Shown here piece after piece: positions 50,533 to 60,035 of a stretch of 64,000 bases of DNA (position 1 is the stretch's first letter; each line of letters begins with the position of its first letter). The notes beneath the pieces were generated by a model, which saw only the letters and a list, made by a program, of their open reading frames with translations, did not search any database and was not told the origin of the DNA. Source of the DNA: PNAI01 sp035501735 (lineage in GTDB: Bacteria > Pseudomonadota > Alphaproteobacteria > Rhizobiales > Xanthobacteraceae); assembly GCA_035501735.1 (NCBI GenBank), contig DATJVR010000012.1, forward strand, positions 1-64,000. Reading direction: 5' to 3'. A program made the translations under genes and the position numbers.

Positions 50533-51756
50533 TTACACGTTTCGCGTCCGTTCCGCAAAGACCATATCGCCTTGCCGAATGTATGACAGGACGATATCGG
50601 CGGCCCCTATTGCGGGCATGCGGCGACCAATCTCCATGATGGCATCGAGCCGACCAAAGGCGTCGAGTTGCCGCCACCGCTCCGGACCGTCGCGCAAGAG
50701 TGGCGCCAAGGCCGCCGCAAGCCGCTCCGCCGTACAATTCTCCTGCAGGAATTCCGGCACGATGTTTTCACCGATCACCAGGTTGGCGAGGATTACTGAC
50801 GGTACCTTGATCATCAGGCGAGCGATCATCGCTTCGATCGCCGAGACCTTATAGCCTGCGACAGTCGGCACACCGGCGATTGCAAGTTCGAGCGTCACCG
50901 TACCGGATTTTGCCAGCGCTGCTCGCGTCACGCGAAAAGCAGAATCCTTCTCTGCCGGATCAACCACGATGCGCGGCGGCTTTGGCCACGCGGCTGTTGC
51001 GGCGGCGATCTGTTCGCGCAAATGCGGCACGGTCGGTAGCACGATCTCGAGCGGGCCGTGGGTGCTCTGCAACCGCGTAATTGCGTCGCCAAACACGGAT
51101 AGCATATGGCGGATTTCGCTGCCGCGGCTTCCCGGTAGAACGAGCACGGTCGGCGGATCGGTCATTCTGCGTCGCGCCTCTTCCGCATTTGGCCGCAACG
51201 CAGCGGTTCGCTCCGAGAGCGGATGCCCGACATAGGTGCAAGGCGGGCCGCCCAGCTTCTGGTGCGCAGCCGGCTCAAATGGCAAGAGCGCCAATACGTG
51301 ATCGATATAGTGGCGCATCGCGCGCGCGCGGCCGGGCCGCCAGGCCCAGACCGTGGGCGAAACATAGTCCACGATCGGAATCGACGGATCGCTCGCCCTC
51401 ACGCGGCGCGCCACGCGATGGGTGAAATCAGGGCTGTCGATGATCACCAAGACATCGGGCTTCGCTTGGACAATCGCAACGGCAGTTTCACGGATTCGCC
51501 GCAAGATCGTCGGCAGGCGCTGCGGGATGGAGCTGAATCCCAAAATTGAAAGCTCTTCGATCGCAAAGAGGCTGCGAATGCCCGCGCGCGCCATTTCCCG
51601 CCCACCTACTCCGGAAAATCGTAGCGGTCCCTTGGATCGTTCCTGCAGCGCATGAAGGAGCGCCGCGCCCAGACGGTCACCCGATTCCTCGGCCGCCACC
51701 AGGAAAATGTGTGCCGTTCCGGCATTCGAGGCCGTACCCGGCATCAAATCACGCAT
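50533..51756 (-). CDS. lpxB: Lipid-A-disaccharide synthase LpxB
   Basis: About 407 residues; joins UDP-2,3-diacylglucosamine and 2,3-diacylglucosamine 1-phosphate. GT-B fold. It begins HIFLVAAEESGDRLGAALLHAL, continues DSPDFTHRVARRVR and YVSPTVWAWRPGRA, and the C-terminal KSGTVTLELAIAGVPTVAGYK and FLQENCTAE are diagnostic. The frame is open through lpxI, so the start must be near the lpxI stop: ATG at 51756 (overlap of 8 bp) or 51744. The order lpxD-fabZ-lpxA-lpxI-lpxB is the alphaproteobacterial standard. Confidence 0.95.
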   Translation of the reverse strand: MRDLMPGTASNAGTAHIFLVAAEESGDRLGAALLHALQERSKGPLRFSGVGGREMARAGIRSLFAIEELSILGFSSIPQRLPTILRRIRETAVAIVQAKPDVLVIIDSPDFTHRVARRVRASDPSIPIVDYVSPTVWAWRPGRARAMRHYIDHVLALLPFEPAAHQKLGGPPCTYVGHPLSERTAALRPNAEEARRRMTDPPTVLVLPGSRGSEIRHMLSVFGDAITRLQSTHGPLEIVLPTVPHLREQIAAATAAWPKPPRIVVDPAEKDSAFRVTRAALAKSGTVTLELAIAGVPTVAGYKVSAIEAMIARLMIKVPSVILANLVIGENIVPEFLQENCTAERLAAALAPLLRDGPERWRQLDAFGRLDAIMEIGRRMPAIGAADIVLSYIRQGDMVFAERTRNV

Positions 51757-52630
51757 CGCGCGTGCCATCGGCATCAATGCCAATGACAAAGATTTTTGCG
51801 CTGTCGGCAACCGCAGCCATGCGTTCCGCTTCGGCCACGATCGCACTTCCGGCCACCACCGCAATGCCGGCAAGCCCCGCGTTCGCCACGCCTTCGATGG
51901 TCGCCGGACCGATTGCCGGCAGATCGACACGCCGGTCTTGCCCGGGCTTCGGCGCCTTGACCAGCACACCCACGCCCACCGGCGAACGAACCCGACCGTT
52001 GCGGCGCATTTCGGCCAGGTGCGCCAACATCTCGTCGGTGCCTTCCGCCGCTTCCATGGCAAGGATGCGGTTGTCCGCGACGACAACGGCCTGGCCAACA
52101 TCGAATGGGCCGGTCGCGTGCAGCAGCGCCAACCCGCATTTGATATCGGCCCAATCACGTTCGATCGGCGCACGTCTGCCGAGCGCCCCGCGCGGCATGC
52201 GAATTTCCGGCGCAACCTGATCCGCCCCGATCAATCGAAATCCATTCTCTTCGAAGATTTCAGTCACTCCGAGCAACAGCCGATTGTCACCGCCTCGGAG
52301 AAGCCTGATCAGCCGAGGCACCAGAAACAATGTCGTAAAGTCGGGCCAAAGCTGACGGATTGTCGGCCGGATCAAGCTGCCGATGAACACCACGTCGCGG
52401 CAGCCCTCCGTGCGAGCGATCCTGCGAATGCTGCCGAACTGCCCGATCCGCACCCAGTGGTGCGGATAGCCGGTCATGCGTTCCGCATCCGCCGCGCCCT
52501 TCAAAGCGAACAGCACCACGCGTCGCCCGCCGCGCACGGCCGCATCGGCCACCGCGAACGGCAGGCTGCCGGCTCCACAAATAATGGCGAGCGGTGTCGT
52601 ATCCGGTGTCGTCGGCAGTTGCGCGTTCAT
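51749..52630 (-). CDS. lpxI: UDP-2,3-diacylglucosamine pyrophosphatase LpxI
   Basis: A 293-residue LpxI, which hydrolyses UDP-2,3-diacylglucosamine to lipid X and UMP, taking the place of LpxH in alphaproteobacteria. LAIICGAGSLPFAVADAA at the start, IGQFGSIRRI, VFIGSLIRPTIRQLWPDF, and the C-terminal catalytic domain DLPAIGPATIEGVANAGLAGIAVVAG are conserved. Overlaps lpxA by 4 bp (ATGA) and lpxB by 8 bp. Confidence 0.95.
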   Translation of the reverse strand: MNAQLPTTPDTTPLAIICGAGSLPFAVADAAVRGGRRVVLFALKGAADAERMTGYPHHWVRIGQFGSIRRIARTEGCRDVVFIGSLIRPTIRQLWPDFTTLFLVPRLIRLLRGGDNRLLLGVTEIFEENGFRLIGADQVAPEIRMPRGALGRRAPIERDWADIKCGLALLHATGPFDVGQAVVVADNRILAMEAAEGTDEMLAHLAEMRRNGRVRSPVGVGVLVKAPKPGQDRRVDLPAIGPATIEGVANAGLAGIAVVAGSAIVAEAERMAAVADSAKIFVIGIDADGTRDA

Positions 52631-53433
52631 GGCTCCTGGTCCGCTTCCGCCCGCCGGATCGCCATCGTGATCGGTCGCGTGCCGCTTCGTATAAATGCAA
52701 TCATATCCGCGACCAGTTCATTCTGGTTGCCGGCGGCAAGACGATCAAGCCGTTCGCGAAACGTCTCTTCGCCGAAGAACAATGCATCATAGGCTTGCCG
52801 CAGCGCATGAATGTCCGTGCGTGCAAATCCTCTGCGTTTCATTCCGATCACATTGAGGCCGACAAGATCGGCGAGCGGTCCGTGGACGAGACCGAACGGT
52901 ATGACGTCAGCGCGCACGCCGCTCAGTCCCACGATCATCGCCCCGTCGCCGATGCGGACGAACTGCCGGACGGCCGCCTGCCCGCCGAACACCACATGAT
53001 CGCCGATCGTCACGTGCCCGCCGAGCACGACGTTATTCGCAAATGTCACGTTGCTGCCGATCTTGCAATCGTGCGCAATGTGCGTGCCGACCATCAGCAT
53101 GCATCGATCGCCCACTTCGGTGATCCCGCGATCGTCCTCCGTACCGGTATTCATGGTGACGTTCTCGCGAATATCGCAATCAGCCCCGATGACGAGCCGT
53201 GTTGCTCCGCCGCGATAATTCTTCGACTGCGGCGGCGTGCCGAGCGAAACGAACGGAGCAACGACCGTTCGTTCGCCGACCACGGTAACGCCAGTCACGT
53301 TCACATGCGATCGAAGCCGCACGCCGGCACACAATTCGACCTGCGGCCCGACAACGCAAAAAGGGCCTATCTCGACGTCATCAGCCAGCCGGGCGCCATC
53401 CGCCACCCTTGCCGTGGGATCGATGTGCGGCAC
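52627..53433 (-). CDS. lpxA: UDP-N-acetylglucosamine acyltransferase LpxA
   Basis: A 268-residue enzyme adding a 3-hydroxyacyl chain to UDP-GlcNAc, the first lipid A step. Left-handed beta-helix from hexapeptide repeats (IDPTARVADGARLADDVEIGPFCVVG), with catalytic His in GTHIAHDCKIGSNV and a C-terminal helical domain (RTDIHALRQAYDALFFGEETFRERLD). Overlaps lpxI by 4 bp; 2 bases separate the fabZ stop from this ATG. Confidence 0.97.
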   Translation of the reverse strand: MPHIDPTARVADGARLADDVEIGPFCVVGPQVELCAGVRLRSHVNVTGVTVVGERTVVAPFVSLGTPPQSKNYRGGATRLVIGADCDIRENVTMNTGTEDDRGITEVGDRCMLMVGTHIAHDCKIGSNVTFANNVVLGGHVTIGDHVVFGGQAAVRQFVRIGDGAMIVGLSGVRADVIPFGLVHGPLADLVGLNVIGMKRRGFARTDIHALRQAYDALFFGEETFRERLDRLAAGNQNELVADMIAFIRSGTRPITMAIRRAEADQEP

Positions 53434-53435
53434 GC

Positions 53436-53888
53436 CTACTGCTCTTCCATCATCGCGCCGATTTTGGCCTCCGCCACGAGGTCATCGTCAACCTTGGCTT
53501 CGCCCTGATACCACCACATGTTTCGCCGCCGCGCGACGCGGTTCATATGGTATTCGAGTCGATCTCCGGGCACGACCGGTCGGCGGAATTTCGCGTTGTC
53601 GATCGTGAGCAGATAAACGCGCGCGGGCTTGGAATTGAAGGATTCCCGGATGCAGAGCACGCCCGCCGTCTGCGCCATGCCTTCCAACACGAGCACGCCC
53701 GGCATGACCGGGTTATTGGGGAAATGGCCAAGAAAATGCGGCTCGTTGAACGTGACATTTTTGATGCCGATAGCGTGCTCATCGCCTTTGATATCGATGA
53801 TGCGATCGACCATGAGGAATGGATAGCGGTGCGGTAGGGCCGCCAAGATCTCACGGATCCCCACGGCTCCGAGTGTTTCGCCATTCAT
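53436..53888 (-). CDS. fabZ: 3-hydroxyacyl-ACP dehydratase FabZ
   Basis: A 150-residue hot-dog fold dehydratase of fatty-acid elongation. It competes with LpxA/LpxD for 3-hydroxyacyl-ACP, so its place between them links lipid A and phospholipid supply. Catalytic His in LPHRYPFLMVDRI and Glu in GVLVLEGMAQTAGVL; HFLGHFPNNPVMPG is the other signature. Overlaps lpxD by 4 bp. Confidence 0.97.
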   Translation of the reverse strand: MNGETLGAVGIREILAALPHRYPFLMVDRIIDIKGDEHAIGIKNVTFNEPHFLGHFPNNPVMPGVLVLEGMAQTAGVLCIRESFNSKPARVYLLTIDNAKFRRPVVPGDRLEYHMNRVARRRNMWWYQGEAKVDDDLVAEAKIGAMMEEQ

Positions 53889-54958
53889 CCCCCGTCTCCT
53901 TCGTCCTTTTTACGCGAACCCGGCGCGTTGCCGAACGTCAGTTGACGCAGCGTGGCCGTCATCCGAAACCACTCACGCATCGACATGGCCGGAATGCCGC
54001 CCCAACGCCCGCGGGGTGGAATATCGGACATCACCCCTGCCTTGGCCGCAACCTTTGCACCCTCGCCAACCGTAACATGATCCGCAATGCCGGCCTGTCC
54101 GCCGAGCATGGCGTAGTCCTCGATCCTGACGCTACCGGAAACTCCGACCTGGCCCACCAGAATGCAGTGCCGCCCGACGATCACGTTGTGACCGATTTGA
54201 ACGAGATTGTCGATCTTAGTGCCTTCGCCGATCATGGTATCGCGGATGCCGCCGCGATCGATTGCGGTATTTGCGCCGATTTCCACGTCATCTTGGATTA
54301 TGACGCGGCCGAGTTGCGGGATCTTCTCATGCCCTTTCAATCCGGGAAGATAGCCGTAGCCATCCTGTCCGATCCGGCATCCGGCATGAATGACGACGCG
54401 GTCTCCGATGATGGTGTGCACGATTGAAGCGTTCGCACCCACGACGCAATCGCGTCCGATACGGACCTCCGGCCCAATGACCGCGCCCGCGGAAATCACG
54501 CTGCCGGCGCCGATCTCGGCCCGCGGACCGATAACAGCGCCAGGATCGATGGTGACCTCGCTCTCAAGCCGGGAGGCCGGATGCACTTTTGCATCGGCCG
54601 AAATTCCGCTCGCCTCGAACAACGAGGATGGTCGCGTGCCATCCGGGAAAAGCGCTCGCGCCACCATGACAAAGGCACGATAGGGCTCGCGCACGCGCAA
54701 TAGCGCCACGTGCTTCGGTGCGATGGCCTCGAATTGTTCAGTCAGCAGACAGGCTCCGGCGTCCGTTTCTTTCAGATCGTCGGCAAATTTCGCGCTGTCG
54801 ATGAACGTGAGATCGCCCGGTCCCGCAAGCTCGACCGGAGCGATATTCGTGATGCGCCGGTCAAGCCGGGCATCCGCGTGCGCCGATGCCTTCGTCAGCG
54901 CGGCGATCTCGCTCACGGTCAGACCCGTGCTCGGCTGGAAGAAGATTGGCTCGGTCAT
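53885..54958 (-). CDS. lpxD: UDP-3-O-acylglucosamine N-acyltransferase LpxD
   Basis: A 357-residue LpxD. N-terminal uridine-binding domain (1-105), left-handed beta-helix from hexapeptides (ASRLESEVTIDPGAVIGPRAEIGAGSV), catalytic His in QIGHNVIVG, and a C-terminal helix. It adds the second acyl chain in lipid A synthesis. Its tail RKKDEGDGG overlaps the fabZ start. 33 bases separate it from bamA. Confidence 0.96.
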   Translation of the reverse strand: MTEPIFFQPSTGLTVSEIAALTKASAHADARLDRRITNIAPVELAGPGDLTFIDSAKFADDLKETDAGACLLTEQFEAIAPKHVALLRVREPYRAFVMVARALFPDGTRPSSLFEASGISADAKVHPASRLESEVTIDPGAVIGPRAEIGAGSVISAGAVIGPEVRIGRDCVVGANASIVHTIIGDRVVIHAGCRIGQDGYGYLPGLKGHEKIPQLGRVIIQDDVEIGANTAIDRGGIRDTMIGEGTKIDNLVQIGHNVIVGRHCILVGQVGVSGSVRIEDYAMLGGQAGIADHVTVGEGAKVAAKAGVMSDIPPRGRWGGIPAMSMREWFRMTATLRQLTFGNAPGSRKKDEGDGG

Positions 54959-54991
54959 GCCACCATGCCGTGGCCACGTCCATCGCCAGAC

Positions 54992-57424
54992 TTAGAATCG
55001 GGTGCCACCGCTGAAGCGGAACTGCTGGGTGCGATCATAGTCTTGCTTCATGACGGGGATTGCGAAGTCGAAGCGCAACGGGCCAAACGGCGAGGCCCAT
55101 AGGACGCCCACACCGACAGAGGCGCGGATCGATTTTGAATCCGCCGGTGAAATTGTCTCCCCCGTCACATCCCAACTGGTCGGCCCCTTGTAACCCCAGA
55201 GCGATCCGGCATCGGCAAACAGCGCCGCTTTGACGCCGGCATCTTTCGGAAGAATAAATACCGGCGTCTGCGCTTCGACGCTTGCGCCCCAATACATTGT
55301 GCCACCGAGCGAGTCCTGCGATGTTCCAAAGGTCAAATCGCGCGGTCCGAAGCCTGCCGGTTCGAATCCGCGCACGAGATTGGGTCCCATCTGGAAATGA
55401 TCGAGCATTCGCAAATCTTTGCTGCCCCAACCCGTAATATATCCGCCCTGCAGGTGAAGGACGCTAACGACGTCGGAGAAAACCTCGTGGTAGGCACGCG
55501 CATCAGCAGTCGTGCGGATGAAATTCACATCGCCGCCGACCCCGGCGAAATCCTGCCTGAACTCGGCGAACAGGCCCTCGCTCGGATTTTTGTTGTTGTC
55601 GAGCGTATTGTAGATCACGCTATAACCGAGCAGCGAAACCATGACCGCCCCCGCGGCCAGTTCTTTGCGCACTGCGAGTGATGCTTCGCCGTCGGTATAG
55701 CAGGCGTCACTAGGCAGCACCCCAGTGCCGCCATTTATCTTGGCGGCCGACGAGTAGATACAGTCGTTAAGTTGTAGTGGCAGCGTGATTTCTTGTTGAT
55801 AGATCGAGTAGCGCAGTTGCAGCGCCCATTCTTCGCTTAACCCAAATCCGAGTGACAGCGTGCTGCCGATTGTTCTGTTGTCGTAGGAATAATAGCTTGA
55901 GGCCAAGGTCTGTCGGGCAAACAGCGAAACACCGCCGGACATCCGATAGCCAAGCAAATACGGTTCGAGATACGACAGTTCGAATCCGCGCGCACGCTGG
56001 CCGTACATGATGGCCGCTTTGACGATCTGGCCGCGGCCCAGCAGGTTGCGGTCACCGATGGAAAATTCGCCCATCACGCCGTCCGCCGTGGAGTACCCGG
56101 CAGCAACCGCGATTTCGCCGGTCGGCATTTCTTCGACGTCCACGTTCAAGACAACCCGGTCGGACGCCGAACCCGGTTCCGTTGTGATTTTGACGTTTTT
56201 GAAATAGTTGAGGTTCTTCAAACGCCGCTCGGCGCGATCGACCAAGGCGCGGTTATAGGCATCGCCTTCGGCGATATCGAACTCGCGCCTGATCACATAG
56301 TCGCGGGTGCGGACATTGCCGCGTATGTTGATCCGTTCGATGTAGATGCGCGACCCTTCATCGATCGTGTAGACAAGATTGATCCTCTTTGTGGCCGGAT
56401 CGCGCTCCCCGCGCGGACGCACCACCGCAAACGGATAGCCGCGCTTGGCTACGTCGATCGACATGAATTCGACCGACTTCTCAACCGCTTCCGCGTTGTA
56501 GATCGCCCCGCTATCGGTTCTGAGCATCGGCCGCAGCGACTCTGCAGGCACGGCACGCACGTTCGATTGAATGTCGACTTTGCCAAACCGGTACTGCGGA
56601 CCTTCCTCGATCGTGAAGGTGATGATGAATCGTTTCACTTCCGGATCGTACTCGCCGACAGCGGAGACGATGCGGACGTCCGCAAACCCGTGCTTGAGGT
56701 AGAACCGCCGCAACAGATCCCGGTCTGCTTCGATGCGATCCGGGTCGTAAATGTCGGTCGTCTGCAAAAATGCCAGCAGTCCGGTTTCCGCAGTCTTGAT
56801 CTCTTCCTTCAATCGCGAGGACGAATAGGAATTATTGCCGACAAACCGGATCGTTTTGATGCCGATTTTGTCGCCTTCCTTGATCTCGAACACGAGATCG
56901 ACCCGGCCGTTCGGTAATTCGATGATCTTCGGCTCGACACGCACGTCGTAGCGGCCGTTGCGCCGGTAGATTTCGGTAATCCGCTGCACGTCGGCCTGCA
57001 CCGTGGAACGCGACAGGGTTCCGCGCGGCTTGGATTGCACCTCGTTCTGGAGCTGATCGTCCTTGACCTTCTTGTTGCCCTCGAAGGCCACGCGGTTAAT
57101 CACCGCATTTTCGACAACCGTGACCACGAGCCGTACGCCGGTCTGATTGACGTGGACGTCCTGGAACAGGCCGGTCGCATAGAGCGCTTTCAGCGCTTCG
57201 TCGATCTTGGCCGCGTCGAGGCGCTGGCCCGGCCCTGGCCGAAAATAGGAGCGGATGGTATCGGCTTCGACGCGCCGGTTGCCCTGGACGACAATCGAAT
57301 CTGCGGACTGTGCTACGGCGATATCAGTCGTTGCCACCGCAATGGCGACAACGCACAAAACACTCCCGGCGAGGATGAGGCCGGCGACGCCCAACCCTCG
57401 GATAAGCCGTACCCACACATCCAT
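54992..57424 (-). CDS. bamA: Outer-membrane protein assembly factor BamA
   Basis: About 810 residues. Signal peptide (LIRGLGVAGLILAGSVLCVVAIAVATTDIAVA), five POTRA domains starting IVVQGNRRVEADTIRSYF and RVAFEGNKKVKDDQL, and a 16-strand barrel ending RFSGGTRF with a terminal Phe, the recognition signal of outer-membrane barrels. POTRA 5 has RGNVRTRDYVIRREF; VRGFEPAGFGPRD is the conserved VRGF loop. I chose ATG at 57424 since it puts the signal peptide at the start; ATG at 57490 would add 22 polar residues. It inserts other barrels and LptD. Gap to rseP 174 bases. Confidence 0.95.
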   Translation of the reverse strand: MDVWVRLIRGLGVAGLILAGSVLCVVAIAVATTDIAVAQSADSIVVQGNRRVEADTIRSYFRPGPGQRLDAAKIDEALKALYATGLFQDVHVNQTGVRLVVTVVENAVINRVAFEGNKKVKDDQLQNEVQSKPRGTLSRSTVQADVQRITEIYRRNGRYDVRVEPKIIELPNGRVDLVFEIKEGDKIGIKTIRFVGNNSYSSSRLKEEIKTAETGLLAFLQTTDIYDPDRIEADRDLLRRFYLKHGFADVRIVSAVGEYDPEVKRFIITFTIEEGPQYRFGKVDIQSNVRAVPAESLRPMLRTDSGAIYNAEAVEKSVEFMSIDVAKRGYPFAVVRPRGERDPATKRINLVYTIDEGSRIYIERINIRGNVRTRDYVIRREFDIAEGDAYNRALVDRAERRLKNLNYFKNVKITTEPGSASDRVVLNVDVEEMPTGEIAVAAGYSTADGVMGEFSIGDRNLLGRGQIVKAAIMYGQRARGFELSYLEPYLLGYRMSGGVSLFARQTLASSYYSYDNRTIGSTLSLGFGLSEEWALQLRYSIYQQEITLPLQLNDCIYSSAAKINGGTGVLPSDACYTDGEASLAVRKELAAGAVMVSLLGYSVIYNTLDNNKNPSEGLFAEFRQDFAGVGGDVNFIRTTADARAYHEVFSDVVSVLHLQGGYITGWGSKDLRMLDHFQMGPNLVRGFEPAGFGPRDLTFGTSQDSLGGTMYWGASVEAQTPVFILPKDAGVKAALFADAGSLWGYKGPTSWDVTGETISPADSKSIRASVGVGVLWASPFGPLRFDFAIPVMKQDYDRTQQFRFSGGTRF

Positions 57425-57598
57425 GCGCGACTTGCCCTGTTGAGTCCTTTTGTCCGCTCGAGCAGCGGGTTGGGATTCACGCGAAATCATGTTTGTACAA
57501 GCTTTTACTCGCACTGCAACACACTTTGCCCCGCCAACCACAGCTACTCATTGGCGGATTCCGGATACTCCAATAGCGTTACCGAAGCGCCACAGACC

Positions 57599-58765
57599 TT
57601 ACGAAGCAGTGAAATGGATGATGTCATTAAAGGTTGCAAAGATCATCAACATCACCACGATCGCGAGTCCGATGCGAAACCCCACCTCTTGCGCGCGTTC
57701 CGAAAGAGGACGGCCACGAATTGCTTCAATCCCGTAGAACAAAAGGTGACCCCCATCCAGTAACGGGACTGGGAACAAGTTGAGTAGACCAATCGAAACC
57801 GACAATACTGCGGCTAAATTCAGCAGCCCGACCGTTGCCGCCCCCGCACCCCCGGAACTGAGCCCGCCCTGCCAGACCTGACCCGCAACTTGCGCGATTC
57901 GAGCCGGGCCGCCAACTTGATCTGCCGACTCGCGGCCCACGACCACGCCGCCGATATAGGCCAGGGTTCGGTCGATGATGAACCAGGATTCCTCGATTCC
58001 AAGGCTGATCCCCGTCAGAGGATCGACCCTCTGCAATTGATGATCGGCTCCAGCCATCGAGCGGCTGATGCCGAGCACGCCGATGCGATGCAGATTGCCG
58101 AAATTGTCCTTGATTTCCTTCAGCGCCGGCGTGGCTTTGAGCGTTTTCTGAACGCCCCCGCGATCAACCACCATCTCGAGCGTTTGACCCGCACTGATCG
58201 AGATGATCCGCTGCATATCGGCGAATGTCGCAACCTTGTGGCCGTCGATCGAAAGCACGACGTCGCCAGGCATGAAACCAGCGGCGGCCGCCGCGCTATC
58301 CGCTTGCACGCCGTCAACCCGCGGCGACGTCGAAGACTTGCCGTAAAGCGTGAAAATTCCCGCGAATATTACGATCGCCAGGAGGAAGTTTGCGATTGGA
58401 CCAGCCGCGACGATCGCTGCACGGTTTGGCAGCTTTTGATAGACGAAGCTTTCCGACCGCTCGGAGGGGCTCATGGCTGCCGCCGCAGTCGTGTCCGGAA
58501 CACTGGCGGCGTTTTCGTCGCCAAAAAACTTGACGTAGCCGCCCAGCGGGATGGCCGAGATTTTCCAACGGGTCCCATACCGATCGTTGAAACCGCATAA
58601 TTCCGGACCAAAACCGATGGAAAATACCAAAATCCGCACGCCGCACAGGCGGGCGATCAGGAAATGACCCAATTCGTGGAAAAACACGACAATCGTGAGG
58701 ACGAAGACGAAGGGTATCAGATAGCCGCCGACTGAACCAAGACTATCTAAGATATTGAAATGCAT
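57599..58765 (-). CDS. rseP: Site-2 membrane metalloprotease RseP
   Basis: A 388-residue intramembrane zinc protease. Zinc site H30-E-L-G-H34 in TM1 and LDGGHLLFYG in TM3, PDZ domain at about 145-225 (VDGVQADSAAAAAGFMPGDVVLSIDG). It cleaves anti-sigma factors and signal peptides. The gene is the usual neighbour of dxr and bamA. ATG at 58765, 37 bases after dxr. Confidence 0.96.
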   Translation of the reverse strand: MHFNILDSLGSVGGYLIPFVFVLTIVVFFHELGHFLIARLCGVRILVFSIGFGPELCGFNDRYGTRWKISAIPLGGYVKFFGDENAASVPDTTAAAAMSPSERSESFVYQKLPNRAAIVAAGPIANFLLAIVIFAGIFTLYGKSSTSPRVDGVQADSAAAAAGFMPGDVVLSIDGHKVATFADMQRIISISAGQTLEMVVDRGGVQKTLKATPALKEIKDNFGNLHRIGVLGISRSMAGADHQLQRVDPLTGISLGIEESWFIIDRTLAYIGGVVVGRESADQVGGPARIAQVAGQVWQGGLSSGGAGAATVGLLNLAAVLSVSIGLLNLFPVPLLDGGHLLFYGIEAIRGRPLSERAQEVGFRIGLAIVVMLMIFATFNDIIHFTAS

Positions 58766-58802
58766 GATTATTGTTTCCTACGCACGAATCCCCAACAAGC
58801 TT

Positions 58803-60032
58803 CTAGGATGCCTTTACGGCGATTTCTGGCAAGAGATCATGCGCCAGCGACCTTGCAATATGGTCAACGGCGAGTGCTTCTTCTGCATTTAGTGGCTCAT
58901 GGGTCACACCGCGGCGAGCGGCCGCATCGAGAGTGGCCGCAGCCAGGCTTGCGATCGCCGTGAATTCGAGTTTTCCGGCAAGAAAGCAGCCGACCGCCAC
59001 CTCATTGGCTGCGTTGAGCACGGTGGGAGCCGCCCCGCCAGTCTCAAGCACTTGCTGTGCGAGTCCCAAAGCGGGAAACCGATCCAGATCCGGCTGCTCG
59101 AAATTCAAGTTCGCGATCTTGGCGAGGTCGAGCCGCGGCGCCGGGCCGTCGATGCGCTCCGGCCAGCCGAGGCAATGGGCGATGGGGATGCGCATATCGG
59201 GTGCGCCGAGCTGGGCCACCACCGATCCATCGCGATATTCCACGAGGCCGTGCACGATGGACTGCGGATGCACAAGCACTTCGAGTTCCGCCGGGGTGAG
59301 CGCGAACAGATGATGGGCCTCGATCAACTCAAGCCCCTTGTTCATCAGGGTTGCGGAATCGATCGTGATCTTCCGCCCCATCGACCAATTGGGATGCTGC
59401 ATCGCCTGGTCCGGTGTCGCCCTGCGCATCGCCTCAAGCGACCAAGTCCGGAACGGTCCGCCGGAAGCGGTCAGGATCACGCGCCGCACTTCCTCGCGGC
59501 GTCCCGCGGTCAAGGCCTGGAAAATAGCATTGTGTTCGGAATCGACCGGTAGGATATTCGCGCGCGCCGCCGCCACCGCCCGCATGAAGAAGCCGCCCGC
59601 GCACACCAGGCATTCCTTGTTGGCAAGCGCAATGGTCGCGCCACGCGCGACCGCAGCCAAAGTCGGCTTCAATCCGATCGCACCGCTGATCGCCGCCATC
59701 ACCCATTCGGCGGGCCGTTCGGCGGCTTCGATCAAGGCGCCTTCGCCTGCGCCCGCCTCGATACCCGAGCCGGCAAGCGCGTCCTTCAACTCACGATAGG
59801 CGTCCGCGTCGCCGATTGCGGCATAGCGCGCACCCAGTTCGCGCGCGAGCCGCGCAAGCTTCTGTGCGTTGCGGTTGGCGCTCAACGCCTCGACCCGAAA
59901 CCGCTCCGGCCTGCGTTTGATCAGATCAATGGTGCTGGCGCCGATTGATCCCGTCGCACCAAGCACCGTCACGCCGCGCACCGCGAGCGCCGGGCCAACT
60001 TCGGAGCGAAACTTCGTGCTACGCGCGACCAT
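58803..60032 (-). CDS. dxr: 1-deoxy-D-xylulose 5-phosphate reductoisomerase
   Basis: A 409-residue enzyme that makes MEP from DXP, the committed MEP step. NADPH loop VLGATGSIGASTIDL, KECLVCAGG, metal/substrate motif LPVDSEHNAIFQ, and IDSATLMNKGLELIEAHHLF are present. N-terminal 15 residues are variable. ATG at 60032 is 3 bases after the cdsA stop. With ispDF it shows that the cell uses the MEP pathway and not mevalonate; uppS downstream in the pathway sits in the same operon. Confidence 0.96.
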   Translation of the reverse strand: MVARSTKFRSEVGPALAVRGVTVLGATGSIGASTIDLIKRRPERFRVEALSANRNAQKLARLARELGARYAAIGDADAYRELKDALAGSGIEAGAGEGALIEAAERPAEWVMAAISGAIGLKPTLAAVARGATIALANKECLVCAGGFFMRAVAAARANILPVDSEHNAIFQALTAGRREEVRRVILTASGGPFRTWSLEAMRRATPDQAMQHPNWSMGRKITIDSATLMNKGLELIEAHHLFALTPAELEVLVHPQSIVHGLVEYRDGSVVAQLGAPDMRIPIAHCLGWPERIDGPAPRLDLAKIANLNFEQPDLDRFPALGLAQQVLETGGAAPTVLNAANEVAVGCFLAGKLEFTAIASLAAATLDAAARRGVTHEPLNAEEALAVDHIARSLAHDLLPEIAVKAS

Positions 60033-60035
60033 CAA